From contig CALSRA010000005.1 in the NCBI GenBank assembly GCA_943788635.1, positions 1 to 64,000 of the forward strand: a stretch of DNA of 64,000 bases. Reading direction: 5' to 3'. Shown here in pieces: positions 48,152-58,261 of the stretch. The translations under genes and the position numbers were made by a program. The first letter of the stretch is position 1. Each line of letters starts with the position of its first letter. The notes under the pieces are model-generated. The model made no database searches. It had not been told where the DNA came from and saw only the letters and a list, made by a program, of their open reading frames with translations. Origin of the DNA: an uncultured Alphaproteobacteria bacterium (lineage in GTDB: Bacteria; Pseudomonadota; Alphaproteobacteria; UBA8366; GCA-2717185).

Positions 48152-49324
48152 CTACCAGACCGAGGACGGCCCCGGGATATATTTGAAGCGTTCCAGCGCG
48201 TCTTCGCGCAGGGTGAAGCCGAGGCCCGGTTTCTCCGGCGGTCGAACTTCGCCATCCGCGCCGATATCGAACGGTTCCTCGAACAGTTCATACATCATCG
48301 GCATATGCGCCTGACTGACTTCCAGGATGCGGCAGTTCGGACAATGGCAGGCGAGATGGATGGAGGCCGCGAACAGCACCCCGTTGCTCCACGCATGCGG
48401 TGCCAGCCGCACCTGCCGGGCGGAAGTCAGGGCCGAAATGCGGCGGATTTCCGTAAAACCGCCGGCCCGGCCGATATCGGGCTGGGCAATATCCAGCGCC
48501 TGATGATCCAGCAGGTCGGCAAAGTCAAAGCGGGTAAATTCGCGTTCGCCGGTCGCGATGGGGATCGACGTCGCCTGCCGCACCAGCCGCAATCCCGCAT
48601 GATCATCCGGTGAGATCGGTTCCTCGAACCAGGAAATATCGTATTCCTCAACCAGCTTCGCCAGCCGGATCGACGTGGAAACGTCCAGCGCGCCATGCGC
48701 ATCGATGAACAGCTCCACATCCGGGCCGATGCCGCGTCGCGCTGCCGCAATCCGCCGCACGGCTTTTTCAAATGAAAATCCGTCATGGCCAACGACGCGC
48801 ATCTTTACCGCCGTAAAGCCCTTGGCGGCATAGCCGGCCATTTCCGCTTCGGCTTCGTCGCCAGGCGCCCAGCCGCCGGATGCATAGCTGCGCACCTGAT
48901 CGCGCACCGCGCCAAGCGCCTTGTAGATCGGCACGCCCATCCCCTGCGCCTTCACGTCCCACACGGCCAGGTCTATGCCGGAAATCGCCTCCATCACGGT
49001 GCCGCGGCGGCGCGTCGGTTCCGGCTGGGCCCAGCCCTGCCGGATCGCCGGGATTGCCCGCGAGCCGTTATACATGACCTCGTAAATCCGTTCGGAGAAC
49101 ATCGGGTCCATGCCGATAAGCGCCGGGGCCAGTTCGAATTCGACGATGGCGCGGACCACTTCAGGATTGCCCAGCGCTGCCCCCATGCCCGTCAGCCCGT
49201 CATCGGTATCCACCATGATCAGGGTCGAGTCGTTCTTCACCCGCGTGCCGAGATCGCTGCGCTGCCGTTTTTCGGGCGGCACTGCATGTGATAGCGGAAT
49301 GCATCTTACCCCGGTAATTTTCAT
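48152..49324 (-). CDS. enolase-superfamily enzyme, mandelate racemase/dehydratase subgroup
   Basis: 390 residues from the ATG at 49324 (MKITGVRCIPLSH). Barrel catalytic residues: K174 with R176 (AVKMRVVG), metal ligands D208 (LFIDAHGALD), E234 (FEEPISPDD) and E260 (IATGEREF), then D283 (IAQPDIGRAGG) and H310 (LAPHAWSNG), the His/Asp dyad of the mandelate racemase group. Substitution of the second KxK Lys by Arg is common in sugar-acid dehydratases. The substrate is likely an acid sugar but unassigned. It ends at an intrinsic terminator. Confidence 0.88.
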   Translation of the reverse strand: MKITGVRCIPLSHAVPPEKRQRSDLGTRVKNDSTLIMVDTDDGLTGMGAALGNPEVVRAIVEFELAPALIGMDPMFSERIYEVMYNGSRAIPAIRQGWAQPEPTRRRGTVMEAISGIDLAVWDVKAQGMGVPIYKALGAVRDQVRSYASGGWAPGDEAEAEMAGYAAKGFTAVKMRVVGHDGFSFEKAVRRIAAARRGIGPDVELFIDAHGALDVSTSIRLAKLVEEYDISWFEEPISPDDHAGLRLVRQATSIPIATGEREFTRFDFADLLDHQALDIAQPDIGRAGGFTEIRRISALTSARQVRLAPHAWSNGVLFAASIHLACHCPNCRILEVSQAHMPMMYELFEEPFDIGADGEVRPPEKPGLGFTLREDALERFKYIPGPSSVW

Positions 49325-49436
49325 GAACACCCCCTCAGTCAAATTCGGGCAGGCATGCCCGCGTCATGCGGCATGATATCACCGGCGACAGGGCTGGCGA
49401 CAGTCATGCGCAGCCATATTGATTGAAGTTACAGGT

Positions 49437-51971
49437 TCAGGAAGTGAGCAGCCGCGCGACCTGTCCACGCCCTCGCGGCACTGCGCCGAGTCCTCCGGCG
49501 GCACCAGCAGCCAGGGCCGACAGAACGCCAAGCAGAAGCGGCAGGACAATGGATACCGCCCCCGGCGACCAATCGACTCGAAGCGCCTGCTGCACGAGCC
49601 AGTACCCACCCGCTTGCCCCGCAATCCCGCCAAGCACCGCAGCCAGCGCACCGACGCAGGCGGCCTCGCCAAGTCTGGCCATCGCAACCTCCATTCGCGA
49701 TGCGCCGATCAGGACGAAGGCCAGCGCCTCGCGGCGGCGCGCATCAACATCAGCCGCGACGACCGAGGCCAGCGACAGTGCGCCCGCAGCGAGTAACGTC
49801 GCCGCGACCGCGAGGGACGCCAGCACCGCGCCGTCTATCACCTCGATCACGCGGGTTACAATCTTGCGGATATCAATACTGGTGACGTTCGGTGCGGTCG
49901 CTGCCAGGTCGCGGATCAGGGCATCAACCGAATCGTCCGTATTGCCCTCAAGGCTCATCACCCAGCTGTGCGGCGCTTCGCGAAACGGCTGCGGCGAGGC
50001 CACAAGCAGGAATTCCGGCCGAAAGGTCCTGTGATACTCCTTGCGGATATTGGCCACTTCAGAAGTAAAGGTCCGGCCCAGCACGCTGTAGGTCAGACGA
50101 TCGCCCGGCTTGAGATCGAATGCCTCCTGCACGTCCTCCTCCGCGGAAACGACCGGCGGACCTGAATAGTCTTCCGGCCACCATTCGCCAGCCAGGAGCT
50201 CCGCCCCCGTCGGCGCGGCGGACCAGGCGAAACTGCGGTCCCCCTCGATGACCCAGGACTTGCCGGGCAGTCGCAACGCCTCCTCCGCGGGAACACCATT
50301 TACCTTGAGGATGGTTGCCCGCATGAAGGGCGAGGCCTGAAGGTCGCCAAGCCCAGGGTCGCCATCTATCCGGGCGCGGACCATTTCGACTTGGTGAGGC
50401 TGGATGTCGAGCAGCACCAGATCAGGGATACGTTCGGGCAGTTCCGCCCGCAGCGACACTTCCAGCGAGTTCTGAGCCGCTATAATCGCCGTCACGCCGG
50501 CAATGCCAATGCCAATCGCCACTGCCTTTGTCGCCACCGCGCCGGGAATCGCGAGGCCATGCATCGCGACCCGGCCGACAAAACCGCGCGGCTGGCGACA
50601 CATCGCAAAACGCGCCAGCACCCAGCCGCACAGGCCCAGCACTGCCGCCGCCAGGACAAGACCTGCGGCAGCAGCCGCAGCCAGTCCTGGTATCGGCAAG
50701 CTGAAAATCGCGAGGGCGACAGCGCCAGCCATCGCAGCAGCGCCAAAGGCAAGATGGCGCGGATGTGAAGAGAGCGGCGCGTCGCCGCTGCGCATTGCAG
50801 CACCTGGAGAAAGATGCGCGGCACCGGAAAGGGCGGCACTCGAAGCACCGGCAAGACCGAGAACGAGGACCCCGGCGACCTGCAGCGCGGGTATCGCCAG
50901 CGTCTCCACATGCCACAGCAGTTGCAGCCGCGCACTGACAATATCCATCAACACGACGGTCGTCACAGTCGCAACTGCAAAGCCGAAGGCCATGCCGGCG
51001 GCGGCGGCAATCGCAATGACCATGCCGTGCAGGGCAACCACAACAGCGGGCGTCGCCCCGGACAGCCGATGCAGCGCAATCGTCCGCGAGCGGCGGGAAA
51101 CTCACACATTGGCCGCGGCCCACGCCCCGGCAAGGCCGACTGCCAACGCAACAATACCTGCGGCACCGAGGAATGTCGTCGTGTGGTCGACAGTTCGCCG
51201 CACCCGGTCACCCGCATCCTTGGAGGTCTCGAGCTCCCAGCCACCTTCCGGGGTCAGGTTGCGCAGATCCAAAAGCGCCGCCTGAATGTCGCTGCCGTCA
51301 GGAACCTTCAGCCGATAGCGGAAATCGACCAGCGACCCGAAGGCGAGCAACCCTGTCCCCGGCAAATCCTTCAGACCGACGATGATGCGGGGGCCAACCA
51401 GAAAGCGTCCGGCAGATAGCCGGTCGGGCTCCGTCTCGATCACGCCGCGGATGATGAATTCGGTCTGGCCGAGGCGAATCGGGTCGCCCACCGCGGCACC
51501 AAACCGGGCAAGGAGTTCGCGTTCGACAAGAGCCCCCGGACGCCTGTCGCTTGCGGCAGCCTGGAAGTCCGCCATGCTCCCCTCGGCGAGGACAAGTTTA
51601 CCGTACAGGGGATAGGCGGCGTCGACGCCCTTCATTTCGACCGGCGCACGCACCCCTTTCGCAGTCGCTGATGTCCGCAATTCCGCCACCCGGGACAAGG
51701 TTCCGTTTTCTGCAATACGGGCGACAAGGGATTCGTCCAGCGGCGCATTGACAACAGAAACAGCAATGTCGCCGCCAAGTATTGCTGACCCGCTCCGCTC
51801 CAGCGATCGCGACAGCCCGTCGCCGAGCATCCACACCGCGCCGAGCATGGCCGTAGCGATTGCGACACAGGCAATGAACAGGCGCAACCCGTAGATCCCG
51901 GCGGCCAGTTCCGCACGCAGCAGGGTCAACAGGATACCAGGCGTCAGGTCACCATCACGCATGACTGCCAT
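49437..51971 (-). pseudogene. ABC exporter permease (FtsX/YbbP-like) with an in-frame TGA
   Basis: Two open segments lie in the same reading frame: 51971-51105 (289 residues, ending AGAWAAANV) and the continuation through ATG 51041 (534 residues). Only the TGA at 51104-51102 separates them; the codons after it read VSRRSRTIALHRLSGATPAVVVALHGM, normal family sequence for the cytoplasmic loop between membrane halves. The N-terminal part has a MacB-like periplasmic domain (IAVSVVNAPLDESLVARIAENG) and the C-terminal part several membrane segments. Together they would make about 844 residues, normal for YbbP-like permeases. The gene is a nonsense mutant or carries a substitution error. It starts one base after the ATPase. 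Confidence 0.88.
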
Positions 51972-51972
51972 C

Positions 51973-52710
51973 TCAGCTCACGATGCGGCCGCCATCGATG
52001 GCGACGGTCCGGTCACACCGGTCTGCCAGTGCCGGATCATGCGTGACGAGCAGCATGGCGGCTCCCGTGTCCCGTGCCAGGGAAAACATTGTATCCGCGA
52101 CGACCTGCCCGGTCCGCTGGTCAAGATTGCCGGTCGGTTCATCAGCGAGGATCAGGCGCGGCCCAACGACAAACGCCCGGGCAATCGCCACCCGCTGCTG
52201 TTCGCCCCCGGAAAGAGCGGATGGACGGTGCGTGAGCCGGTCTTCGAGACCAACCCGCTTTAACAGGGCCGCCGCGCGGTCCTCAGCCGATGACTCGCCG
52301 GCGAGAATCAGCGGCAGCGCAACATTCTGCAGCGCCGTCATGGCAGGGACGAGGTGATAGGACTGGAACACGACGCCGATGTCCCGGCGCCGCAACCGGG
52401 TACGCGCCTGCTCACCGGCCGTCATCATGTCAAGACCAAGGACACAAGTCGTTCCGCCCGAAGGTACCTCCAGCCCGCCAATCACAGCTATCAGCGAAGA
52501 TTTTCCGGAACCGGAAGGCCCGGTGACGGCAACGATCTCGCCGGGGGTGACAACGAGGTCAACACCCTGCAGCACCTCGATTTCACCCTCGGGCGTCGGA
52601 TAGGAAAGGCGGGCGCCCTTCATCGCAACAGCACCCTGCTTCTCTGAAAGCGGAGGTTCCAGAGCGTCAGCCGTAGCAGTGCCGCGATTATGTTCGGTCG
52701 TATCTGGCAT
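51973..52710 (-). CDS. ABC transporter ATP-binding protein (YbbA/LolD/MacB type)
   Basis: 245 residues. Walker A VTGPSGSGKSSL near 55, Q-loop in VFQSYHLVPAMTALQNVALPL, signature ALSGGEQQRVAIARAF, Walker B LILADEPTGNLDQRTG and H-loop LVTHDPALADRC are all intact. It pairs with the permease immediately downstream. Such pairs export lipoproteins, peptides or envelope factors, and YbbA-YbbP is often beside a lysophospholipase/thioesterase gene, which is not seen here. Confidence 0.92.
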   Translation of the reverse strand: MPDTTEHNRGTATADALEPPLSEKQGAVAMKGARLSYPTPEGEIEVLQGVDLVVTPGEIVAVTGPSGSGKSSLIAVIGGLEVPSGGTTCVLGLDMMTAGEQARTRLRRRDIGVVFQSYHLVPAMTALQNVALPLILAGESSAEDRAAALLKRVGLEDRLTHRPSALSGGEQQRVAIARAFVVGPRLILADEPTGNLDQRTGQVVADTMFSLARDTGAAMLLVTHDPALADRCDRTVAIDGGRIVS

Positions 52711-52796
52711 ATTACGGGTTATATGGCGATGCTGCCGCCAAGATTCACGTCAAAATTAACTGAACTAGGGCAGCCGAACGCGGTTCCCGGCAATAT

Positions 52797-54590
52797 CTAT
52801 ACCGGGAGCGGGCCGATCAGCCCTTCCTCGGACGCCTTGATCTGCAGGGCAAGGTACTTGGAGTAAATACGGCATTGCGCCAGGCTGCCCGCGATGAACC
52901 ACAGCCCGTCCTGCGCGGTACGCTTCCACATATTGGCCATTTCGCCGTCTTCGCCGATGCCCCAGATTTCGCCAACCTTTTCGGCGACATCATTACCAAG
53001 CAGGCGGCGGACGAGTTCCTGCTGGGTATAGTAGCCGGTTGCCAACACGATCAGGTCTGTCGGCACGGTGCTGCCATCCTTCATCAGCGCGCCATCGGCG
53101 GTGAAGCGTTCGATGGTGTCGAAATGCATCAGCCCGATTTCGCCTTCGATGATCAGGTCCGAACAGCCGGCATTCAGGTAATAGCCGCCGCCGCGCCGGC
53201 GATATTTCATCTGGTGACCGGTGCCATCCTCGCCGATATCGTATTTGAACCCCTTCACCTTCAGCGCGGCGATCAGGTCCTTGTCCATCTCGACCATGCG
53301 TTCAACGGCCATCTGGTAGCCCTTGACGATCAGCGGATAGGTCGCCGCCGTCGCCAGCAGGTCGCAATCATCGAGCGGCGGGCCTTCTTCATACAGCGCG
53401 TAGTTCAGCTTGGCGCTGGGATCGATGCTGACCACCGTGCCCGAACCGCGCTGGATGATGGTGGTGTCCGCGCCGTGACTGTACAGATCCTGGGCGACAT
53501 CATGGCCGCTGTTCCCGGTACCGAGCACCAGCGCCTTTTTATCCTTCCAGGCCTTGCCGTCGGTAAAGCTGTGCGAATGGACAACCTCACCGGCGAAATC
53601 CTTCAGCCCCGGCAGGTCCGGAATCCGGGCGATGCCGCTGACGCCATTGGCGAAGACGACATGGCGCGGCCGCATGGTGCGTTCGGTCCCATCCGTTTTG
53701 CGCAGGGTCGCGGTCCAGCATTTATCCGCTTCGTCATAAGAACCGCCGATGAATTCGGTGCCGGTCCAGAAGTTGACTTCCAGCGCTTCGGCATAGCATT
53801 CGAACCAGTTCGCCAGCATGTCCTTGGGAATATATTTGGGCATGGTCGGCGGAAACGGCATATAGGGCAGGTGGTTCGCGACAATCTGGTTATGCAGCGC
53901 CAGCGAGTGATAGCGCTTGCGCCAGTTGTCACCGATACGTTCAAACCGGTCGACGACCAGCGTATCCACATCAAGCTGGTTGAGCCGCGCCGCAATCGCC
54001 AATCCTGCCTGGCCGCCACCAACCACCAGCACGGCGGGGTCACGATCCGCGTATTCACGGGATTTGACGCGCTGGTCGAGCCAGTTTTTACCCCCGAAAT
54101 TACGGGAATAGGCATCGCCGGTCGGACGGCGCACGCCGACATGTTCTTCATGCCCCTTGATCTCATCCAGCGCGGTCATCAGCACCCAGGCAAGGGGTCC
54201 GGCGCCCTCGCCGGGGATCAACCGAACGACGCCATTGCCCCGGCCGGTTTCGGTTTCGAACTCGATCATCGCTTCGATAGCCTCCACGCCCAGCCGCTTT
54301 ACGCGGCGCGGTGCGGTGCGGGTTTCGGAAACCCGAAAGCCCCGCGCACCAACCGTGGCCTGCGCATTGATCAGCCCGGCGGCGATATCATCGGCGCCGC
54401 CGAACGGACTGATACTCCAGGTAAAGGCCAGCAGGTCACGCCAGTGACTGTCCCGCTGGAACAGCGCCGCAACCGCAGATGCATCGCCACTGCCCAGCGC
54501 GGTTTCAAACGCACCCAGCCAGTGTGTCACCAGATCGGTATCGCTGGCAGCAGGCCGCTGGCTCAACGCAGTCAGATCGACGTCATCCAT
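52797..54590 (-). CDS. flavin-dependent monooxygenase-like protein with an N-terminal SnoaL-like domain
   Basis: 597 residues from the ATG at 54590, which follows GGGGAA; upstream in-frame codons have no better site. Residues 10-145 resemble a SnoaL/NTF2-like domain. The FAD Rossmann motif VLVVGGGQAGLAIAARL is at 187-203, then ERIGDNWRKRYHSLALHNQ and a second nucleotide motif LVLGTGNSGHDVAQDLYSHG near 345. This is the layout of FMO/Baeyer-Villiger-like enzymes. The oxygenation substrate is unknown. It is the last gene of a probable operon with the methyltransferase and thioesterase. Confidence 0.88.
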   Translation of the reverse strand: MDDVDLTALSQRPAASDTDLVTHWLGAFETALGSGDASAVAALFQRDSHWRDLLAFTWSISPFGGADDIAAGLINAQATVGARGFRVSETRTAPRRVKRLGVEAIEAMIEFETETGRGNGVVRLIPGEGAGPLAWVLMTALDEIKGHEEHVGVRRPTGDAYSRNFGGKNWLDQRVKSREYADRDPAVLVVGGGQAGLAIAARLNQLDVDTLVVDRFERIGDNWRKRYHSLALHNQIVANHLPYMPFPPTMPKYIPKDMLANWFECYAEALEVNFWTGTEFIGGSYDEADKCWTATLRKTDGTERTMRPRHVVFANGVSGIARIPDLPGLKDFAGEVVHSHSFTDGKAWKDKKALVLGTGNSGHDVAQDLYSHGADTTIIQRGSGTVVSIDPSAKLNYALYEEGPPLDDCDLLATAATYPLIVKGYQMAVERMVEMDKDLIAALKVKGFKYDIGEDGTGHQMKYRRRGGGYYLNAGCSDLIIEGEIGLMHFDTIERFTADGALMKDGSTVPTDLIVLATGYYTQQELVRRLLGNDVAEKVGEIWGIGEDGEMANMWKRTAQDGLWFIAGSLAQCRIYSKYLALQIKASEEGLIGPLPV

Positions 54591-54712
54591 GGTATTTCCC
54601 CATCGCAGGCGTTGGGCAACGCGCGAACGCAGCGTCTTCCCGTCGGTCAAGCAAAGGTCTTCGCACGAATCTTGTCAAGATGCGGCCATCTGGCGCGCAC
54701 CGCCGAGGATAG

Positions 54713-55153
54713 TCAGGCGCCGAGCCTGTCACCTTCCAGCACGGTGATTTTCGCCACCAGTTCCGAAGGCAGCGCTGCGGATTTATGGGCGGCCTGATCG
54801 GTATTTACCCAGACGACCTCGCCGGTGGCGCGCAGATCCTCCGCGCCTGCCGGGTGAATTTCCAGCAGGAACGTCACCGACGACCGGCCCAGCCGCGCGA
54901 CCCGGACATGGACTTCGATATCCTCGTCGAACAGGATCGGCTGCTGGTATTCGACCAGGCTGCGAACGGTGTGGAAATCCTCACCGGTTCGTTCGACCTG
55001 CCCCATATAATCATAAGGCAGCGCCCGGCAATATTCGGTGATCGCCGTGTCGAAATAGGTCAGGTAATGGGCATTGAAGACAATCTTCTGGCCGTCCACT
55101 TCCGAATAACGGACGCGAAACGGCCAGGAAAACCGAAACTCGGACCGGGCCAT
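54713..55153 (-). CDS. acyl-CoA thioesterase, 4HBT (YbgC-like) fold
   Basis: 146 residues, hot-dog fold. It begins FSWPFRVRYSEVDGQKIVFNAHYLTYFDTAITEYCRAL, where the YSEVD..G.V....Y..YFD pattern is that of 4HBT thioesterases with the catalytic Asp. VEYQQPILFDEDIEVHVRVARLG and VWVNTDQAAHKSAALP follow. It lies four bases after the methyltransferase stop and 122 bases before the flavoprotein start, all on the minus strand. Confidence 0.9.
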   Translation of the reverse strand: MARSEFRFSWPFRVRYSEVDGQKIVFNAHYLTYFDTAITEYCRALPYDYMGQVERTGEDFHTVRSLVEYQQPILFDEDIEVHVRVARLGRSSVTFLLEIHPAGAEDLRATGEVVWVNTDQAAHKSAALPSELVAKITVLEGDRLGA

Positions 55154-55157
55154 GGGC

Positions 55158-56177
55158 TCAGCCCGGTTTGCGCGCGTGGAGCAGCCGCGTCAGGCCCGGG
55201 ATCATTTCTTCTTCGCGGATATCGGTGAATCCGACCTCTTCCATCTGCCCCTTCAGCCATCCCGGCGTTACCGAGCGCGCTTCCGGCGTGAACGCCATGT
55301 GCTGAAGCTGCCACAGCGCTGCCATCGGCGGGCCGCTGCGGTCGTCCTCGACCATGAAGTCATGCACCATGTAGTGCCCGCCCGGCGCCAGACAGTCGAA
55401 GGCATCTTTTACGAGACGCGGCACTTCGGTTCCCGGCACGCCGCTGAACAGGTAGGACATCAGGATCGCGTCCTGTCCTGTCGGCCATTCCGTCTGCAGC
55501 GCATTGGCAGGAATATACCGTACCCGGTCGACCATGCCGGCCTCGGTCACGAAGCGCCAGCCAATCTCCGCCACGTTCGGAAAATCGATAATGGTCGCAA
55601 CCAGGTCGGGGTTGGCTTCCAGCAGGCGGATACTCATCGCGCCCGTACCACCGCCGATATCAAGCAAATTCTTCGCGCCGGACAGGTCGACCAGCCGCGC
55701 CAGCGTCCGCCCGGGCCCCAGTGAGCCGGCTTGCTGCGCATTGCTGTACAGCGCGGCTTCTTCCGGGTCGGCCATCCAGTGCTGGTAGGAATCCACTGCG
55801 TTCGGATCGAGCGAGCCATCCACCACATCGTTCAACTGGTCGAGGAACGGATACATCTGCCCATCGATCTGATAGCGCAGGTAGTCGCCGAAATCGTATT
55901 TTGCGCCATGAACGAGGAATGCCTCCGCGCCCGGCGAATTGGCGTAGGTTTCTTCTTCCCGATCAACCAGTCCGATACCTGTCAGCGCCGTCAGCAGCGT
56001 TGTGACCCGATTGACCGGCACATCGGTTTCCTTCGCGACCTGGGTGGCGGTTTTCGGGCCTTCCGCGAGATTTGTAAAGACGCCGATATGTAACCCGGCA
56101 AACAGGGCCTTGGACGCCATAAACCCGAAAGCGATGCGTGAAACGTCTTCCGCCGTTTCCGCCAGTTGTGCTGACAT
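55158..56177 (-). CDS. SAM-dependent methyltransferase with N-terminal dimerisation domain
   Basis: 339 residues. Residues 1-95 form a winged-helix dimerisation domain (ASKALFAGLHIGVFTNLAEG, VPVNRVTTLLTALTGIGLV). The SAM site is LLDIGGGTGAMSIRLLEANPDLVATIIDFPNV near 168-200, and FMVEDDRSGPPMAALWQLQ precedes the C-terminus. The architecture is that of small-molecule O-methyltransferases (Methyltransf_2). DsyB, the marine alphaproteobacterial S-methyltransferase of dimethylsulfoniopropionate synthesis, shares this architecture and length, but I cannot claim identity without alignment. Confidence 0.88.
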   Translation of the reverse strand: MSAQLAETAEDVSRIAFGFMASKALFAGLHIGVFTNLAEGPKTATQVAKETDVPVNRVTTLLTALTGIGLVDREEETYANSPGAEAFLVHGAKYDFGDYLRYQIDGQMYPFLDQLNDVVDGSLDPNAVDSYQHWMADPEEAALYSNAQQAGSLGPGRTLARLVDLSGAKNLLDIGGGTGAMSIRLLEANPDLVATIIDFPNVAEIGWRFVTEAGMVDRVRYIPANALQTEWPTGQDAILMSYLFSGVPGTEVPRLVKDAFDCLAPGGHYMVHDFMVEDDRSGPPMAALWQLQHMAFTPEARSVTPGWLKGQMEEVGFTDIREEEMIPGLTRLLHARKPG

Positions 56178-56438
56178 AACGTGAAATTCTCCAATAATTG
56201 CTTGCTGTATTCGCTGCCAAACCTAGGGAAACTCCCCGTAAATGCAACAAGCCATCTGGATTCGGGGTTTTCCCAAGCCGTTTTGAGCATGGGTTTCGCG
56301 ACTTGAAAGACAGCACGCTTCGCCTGACACGACGGGGCATTCTTTGCGTCCACAACCTGCAGTGACCCGGCCTTTTCCGCATCCCTCGACGTCGCGGGAC
56401 GGGGATTACGCTATCCCCGCCCCGTCTTCGCCATTCGC

Positions 56439-58073
56439 TTACCTTGCCGCTACTGCCGATGATGCCTTGGCCAGCCGCACCAGGTTGATGAATTCAGCCC
56501 GCAACCCGTATTCATCCGCGCCCTTGCTCGATTTCGCCAGATTGATGACGTCGTCATAGCGGAACCCGCCGATGTATTTTCCGCCGGACATGATCTGCCC
56601 GAAACCGGCGACGGCGGTCGCCCAGCGCACCTCGCGCAGGCGTCCTGTTTCCGCCGGTGCGTCCAGGTCATCGCGTTCCTGCGCCTTGCCGAATGCAACC
56701 GATATCAGTTTGGAGTCTTCTTCTTCAGGCAGCTTGTAGCGAATTTTCAGGAAGCCGTATTCGCTATCCGTTTTTGCCGAGGCTGATTGTGTTTCCTGAT
56801 ACCGGTTTTCCCCGATCATGCCGCTATCGCTACCCACCGGGGTGATCTCATAGATCGCAGTCACGGAATGGCCGGCGCCGATATCGCCCGCGTCCACCGC
56901 GTCATTGCGGAAATCCTCACGCTTCAGCGCACGGGTTTCATAACCGATCAGCCGGTATTCGCTGACCGTATCCGGGTTGAATTCAACCTGGATCTTCACA
57001 TCCTTTGCAATCGGAAACAGGGTCGAGGATGCCTCGTCGACCAGCACCTTGCGGGCTTCGTTCAGCGTATCGATATGCGCGGCCACGCCATTGCCGCTCT
57101 GCGCCAGCGCCTGCATCGCATGATCGTTCAGATTGCCCTGCCCGAAACCCAGCACTGTGAGATAGACGCCCGTATCACGCTGTTTCTCGATAAGCGCCCT
57201 GAGGTCCTTCGCGCTGCTGACGCCGACATTGAAGTCACCATCGGTCGCCAGCACGACCCGATTGACGGATTTTTCGTCGAATTGTTCGCGCGCCAGTGCA
57301 TAGGCCTGCCGGATACCGGCGCCCCCTGCGGTTGACCCACCGGCACGCAGATTGTCCAGCGCCGCGTGGATCAGATGCTTCTGTGCCACCCTTGTCGGCG
57401 ACAGCACCATGCCCGCCGCCCCGGCATAGACAACGATTCCGACCGTGTCGTCATCGTCCAGCGACCCCAGCAGCAGCTTCAGCGACTGGATGACCAGTGG
57501 CAGCTTGTCCGGCGCGTTCATCGAACCTGAAACATCCAGCAGGAAAACAAGATTACTGCGCGGCTTCTGGCTCGCTTCGATATCGTATCCCCGGATGCCA
57601 ATATGGATCAGTTTGTTTCCCTTCCGCCACGGGCTGGGCATCACGGTGACGCTGGGGCGGAACGGTTCATCGGGGGATGTCGCCAGCGGGTAATCGTACC
57701 GGAAATAGTTGACCAGTTCTTCCACCCGCACCGCATCCGACGGCGGCATCGCACCGCGATTCAGCATATGCCGGACGGTTGAATATGACGCGGTGTCAAC
57801 GTCAACCGAGAAAGTCGACACCGGGGCATCGGCGACGCGTTTGATGGCATTGCGTTCGATTTCCTGGAACTGGTCCCGGCTTGCCGGCATAGCGACCGGC
57901 GGCGCGGCATGATGCTTTGCTGCAGCTTTGCGGTGCGCCGCGACGCTTCCGCTCGACATCAACTGCGGCGCCGGCGCGGCTGTGGACAGTTCCTGAGAAG
58001 ACCTCATGTCAACTTCGCAGGCCGTCACGACCAACGCGGCGAATACGATGGCCGCCAATCCCGTTCTGTTCAT
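56439..58073 (-). CDS. von Willebrand factor A domain lipoprotein (YfbK-like)
   Basis: 544 residues, signal ending VVTAC (lipobox Cys at about 19). After a low-complexity linker, the N-terminal vWA-associated domain holds VSTFSVDVDTASYSTVRHMLNRG. The VWA domain has the metal site NLVFLLDVSGSMNAPDKLPLV with later DDTVGIVVYAG and ATDGDFNVGV. The C-terminal YfbK-type domain has KDVKIQVEFNPDTVSEYRLIGYE and EYGFLKIRYKLPEE. It is envelope-anchored and probably binds protein partners through a divalent ion. No operon partner. Confidence 0.92.
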   Translation of the reverse strand: MNRTGLAAIVFAALVVTACEVDMRSSQELSTAAPAPQLMSSGSVAAHRKAAAKHHAAPPVAMPASRDQFQEIERNAIKRVADAPVSTFSVDVDTASYSTVRHMLNRGAMPPSDAVRVEELVNYFRYDYPLATSPDEPFRPSVTVMPSPWRKGNKLIHIGIRGYDIEASQKPRSNLVFLLDVSGSMNAPDKLPLVIQSLKLLLGSLDDDDTVGIVVYAGAAGMVLSPTRVAQKHLIHAALDNLRAGGSTAGGAGIRQAYALAREQFDEKSVNRVVLATDGDFNVGVSSAKDLRALIEKQRDTGVYLTVLGFGQGNLNDHAMQALAQSGNGVAAHIDTLNEARKVLVDEASSTLFPIAKDVKIQVEFNPDTVSEYRLIGYETRALKREDFRNDAVDAGDIGAGHSVTAIYEITPVGSDSGMIGENRYQETQSASAKTDSEYGFLKIRYKLPEEEDSKLISVAFGKAQERDDLDAPAETGRLREVRWATAVAGFGQIMSGGKYIGGFRYDDVINLAKSSKGADEYGLRAEFINLVRLAKASSAVAAR

Positions 58074-58261
58074 TTGCGTTCCCCCATTGGATGGAATTCC
58101 CGCTGCGCAATTCGCAGCACGCGATGGGGTAGCGATGAAAAAGGGCCGAACCGGCCCGGTATTGAGGAAAAATCAAGGCAGGCGAACCACAGCCAGGCAA
58201 TTGAATCGACGCGTCCGGCAGACTACCCTTGCGACAAACCAGTAACACGAAGGGAAACAAG

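Noticed and set aside
51090..51115. TGA in the ABC permease as selenocysteine
   Set aside because: No selenoprotein family is known for this permease type and the site is in a cytoplasmic loop with no redox role. Substitution or nonsense is more likely.
52875..54797. 640-codon plus-strand open frame opposite the flavoprotein gene
   Set aside because: It is an antisense shadow of the FAD enzyme in high-GC DNA. The minus strand has clear FAD and NAD motifs and the plus frame has no recognisable domain or ribosome site.
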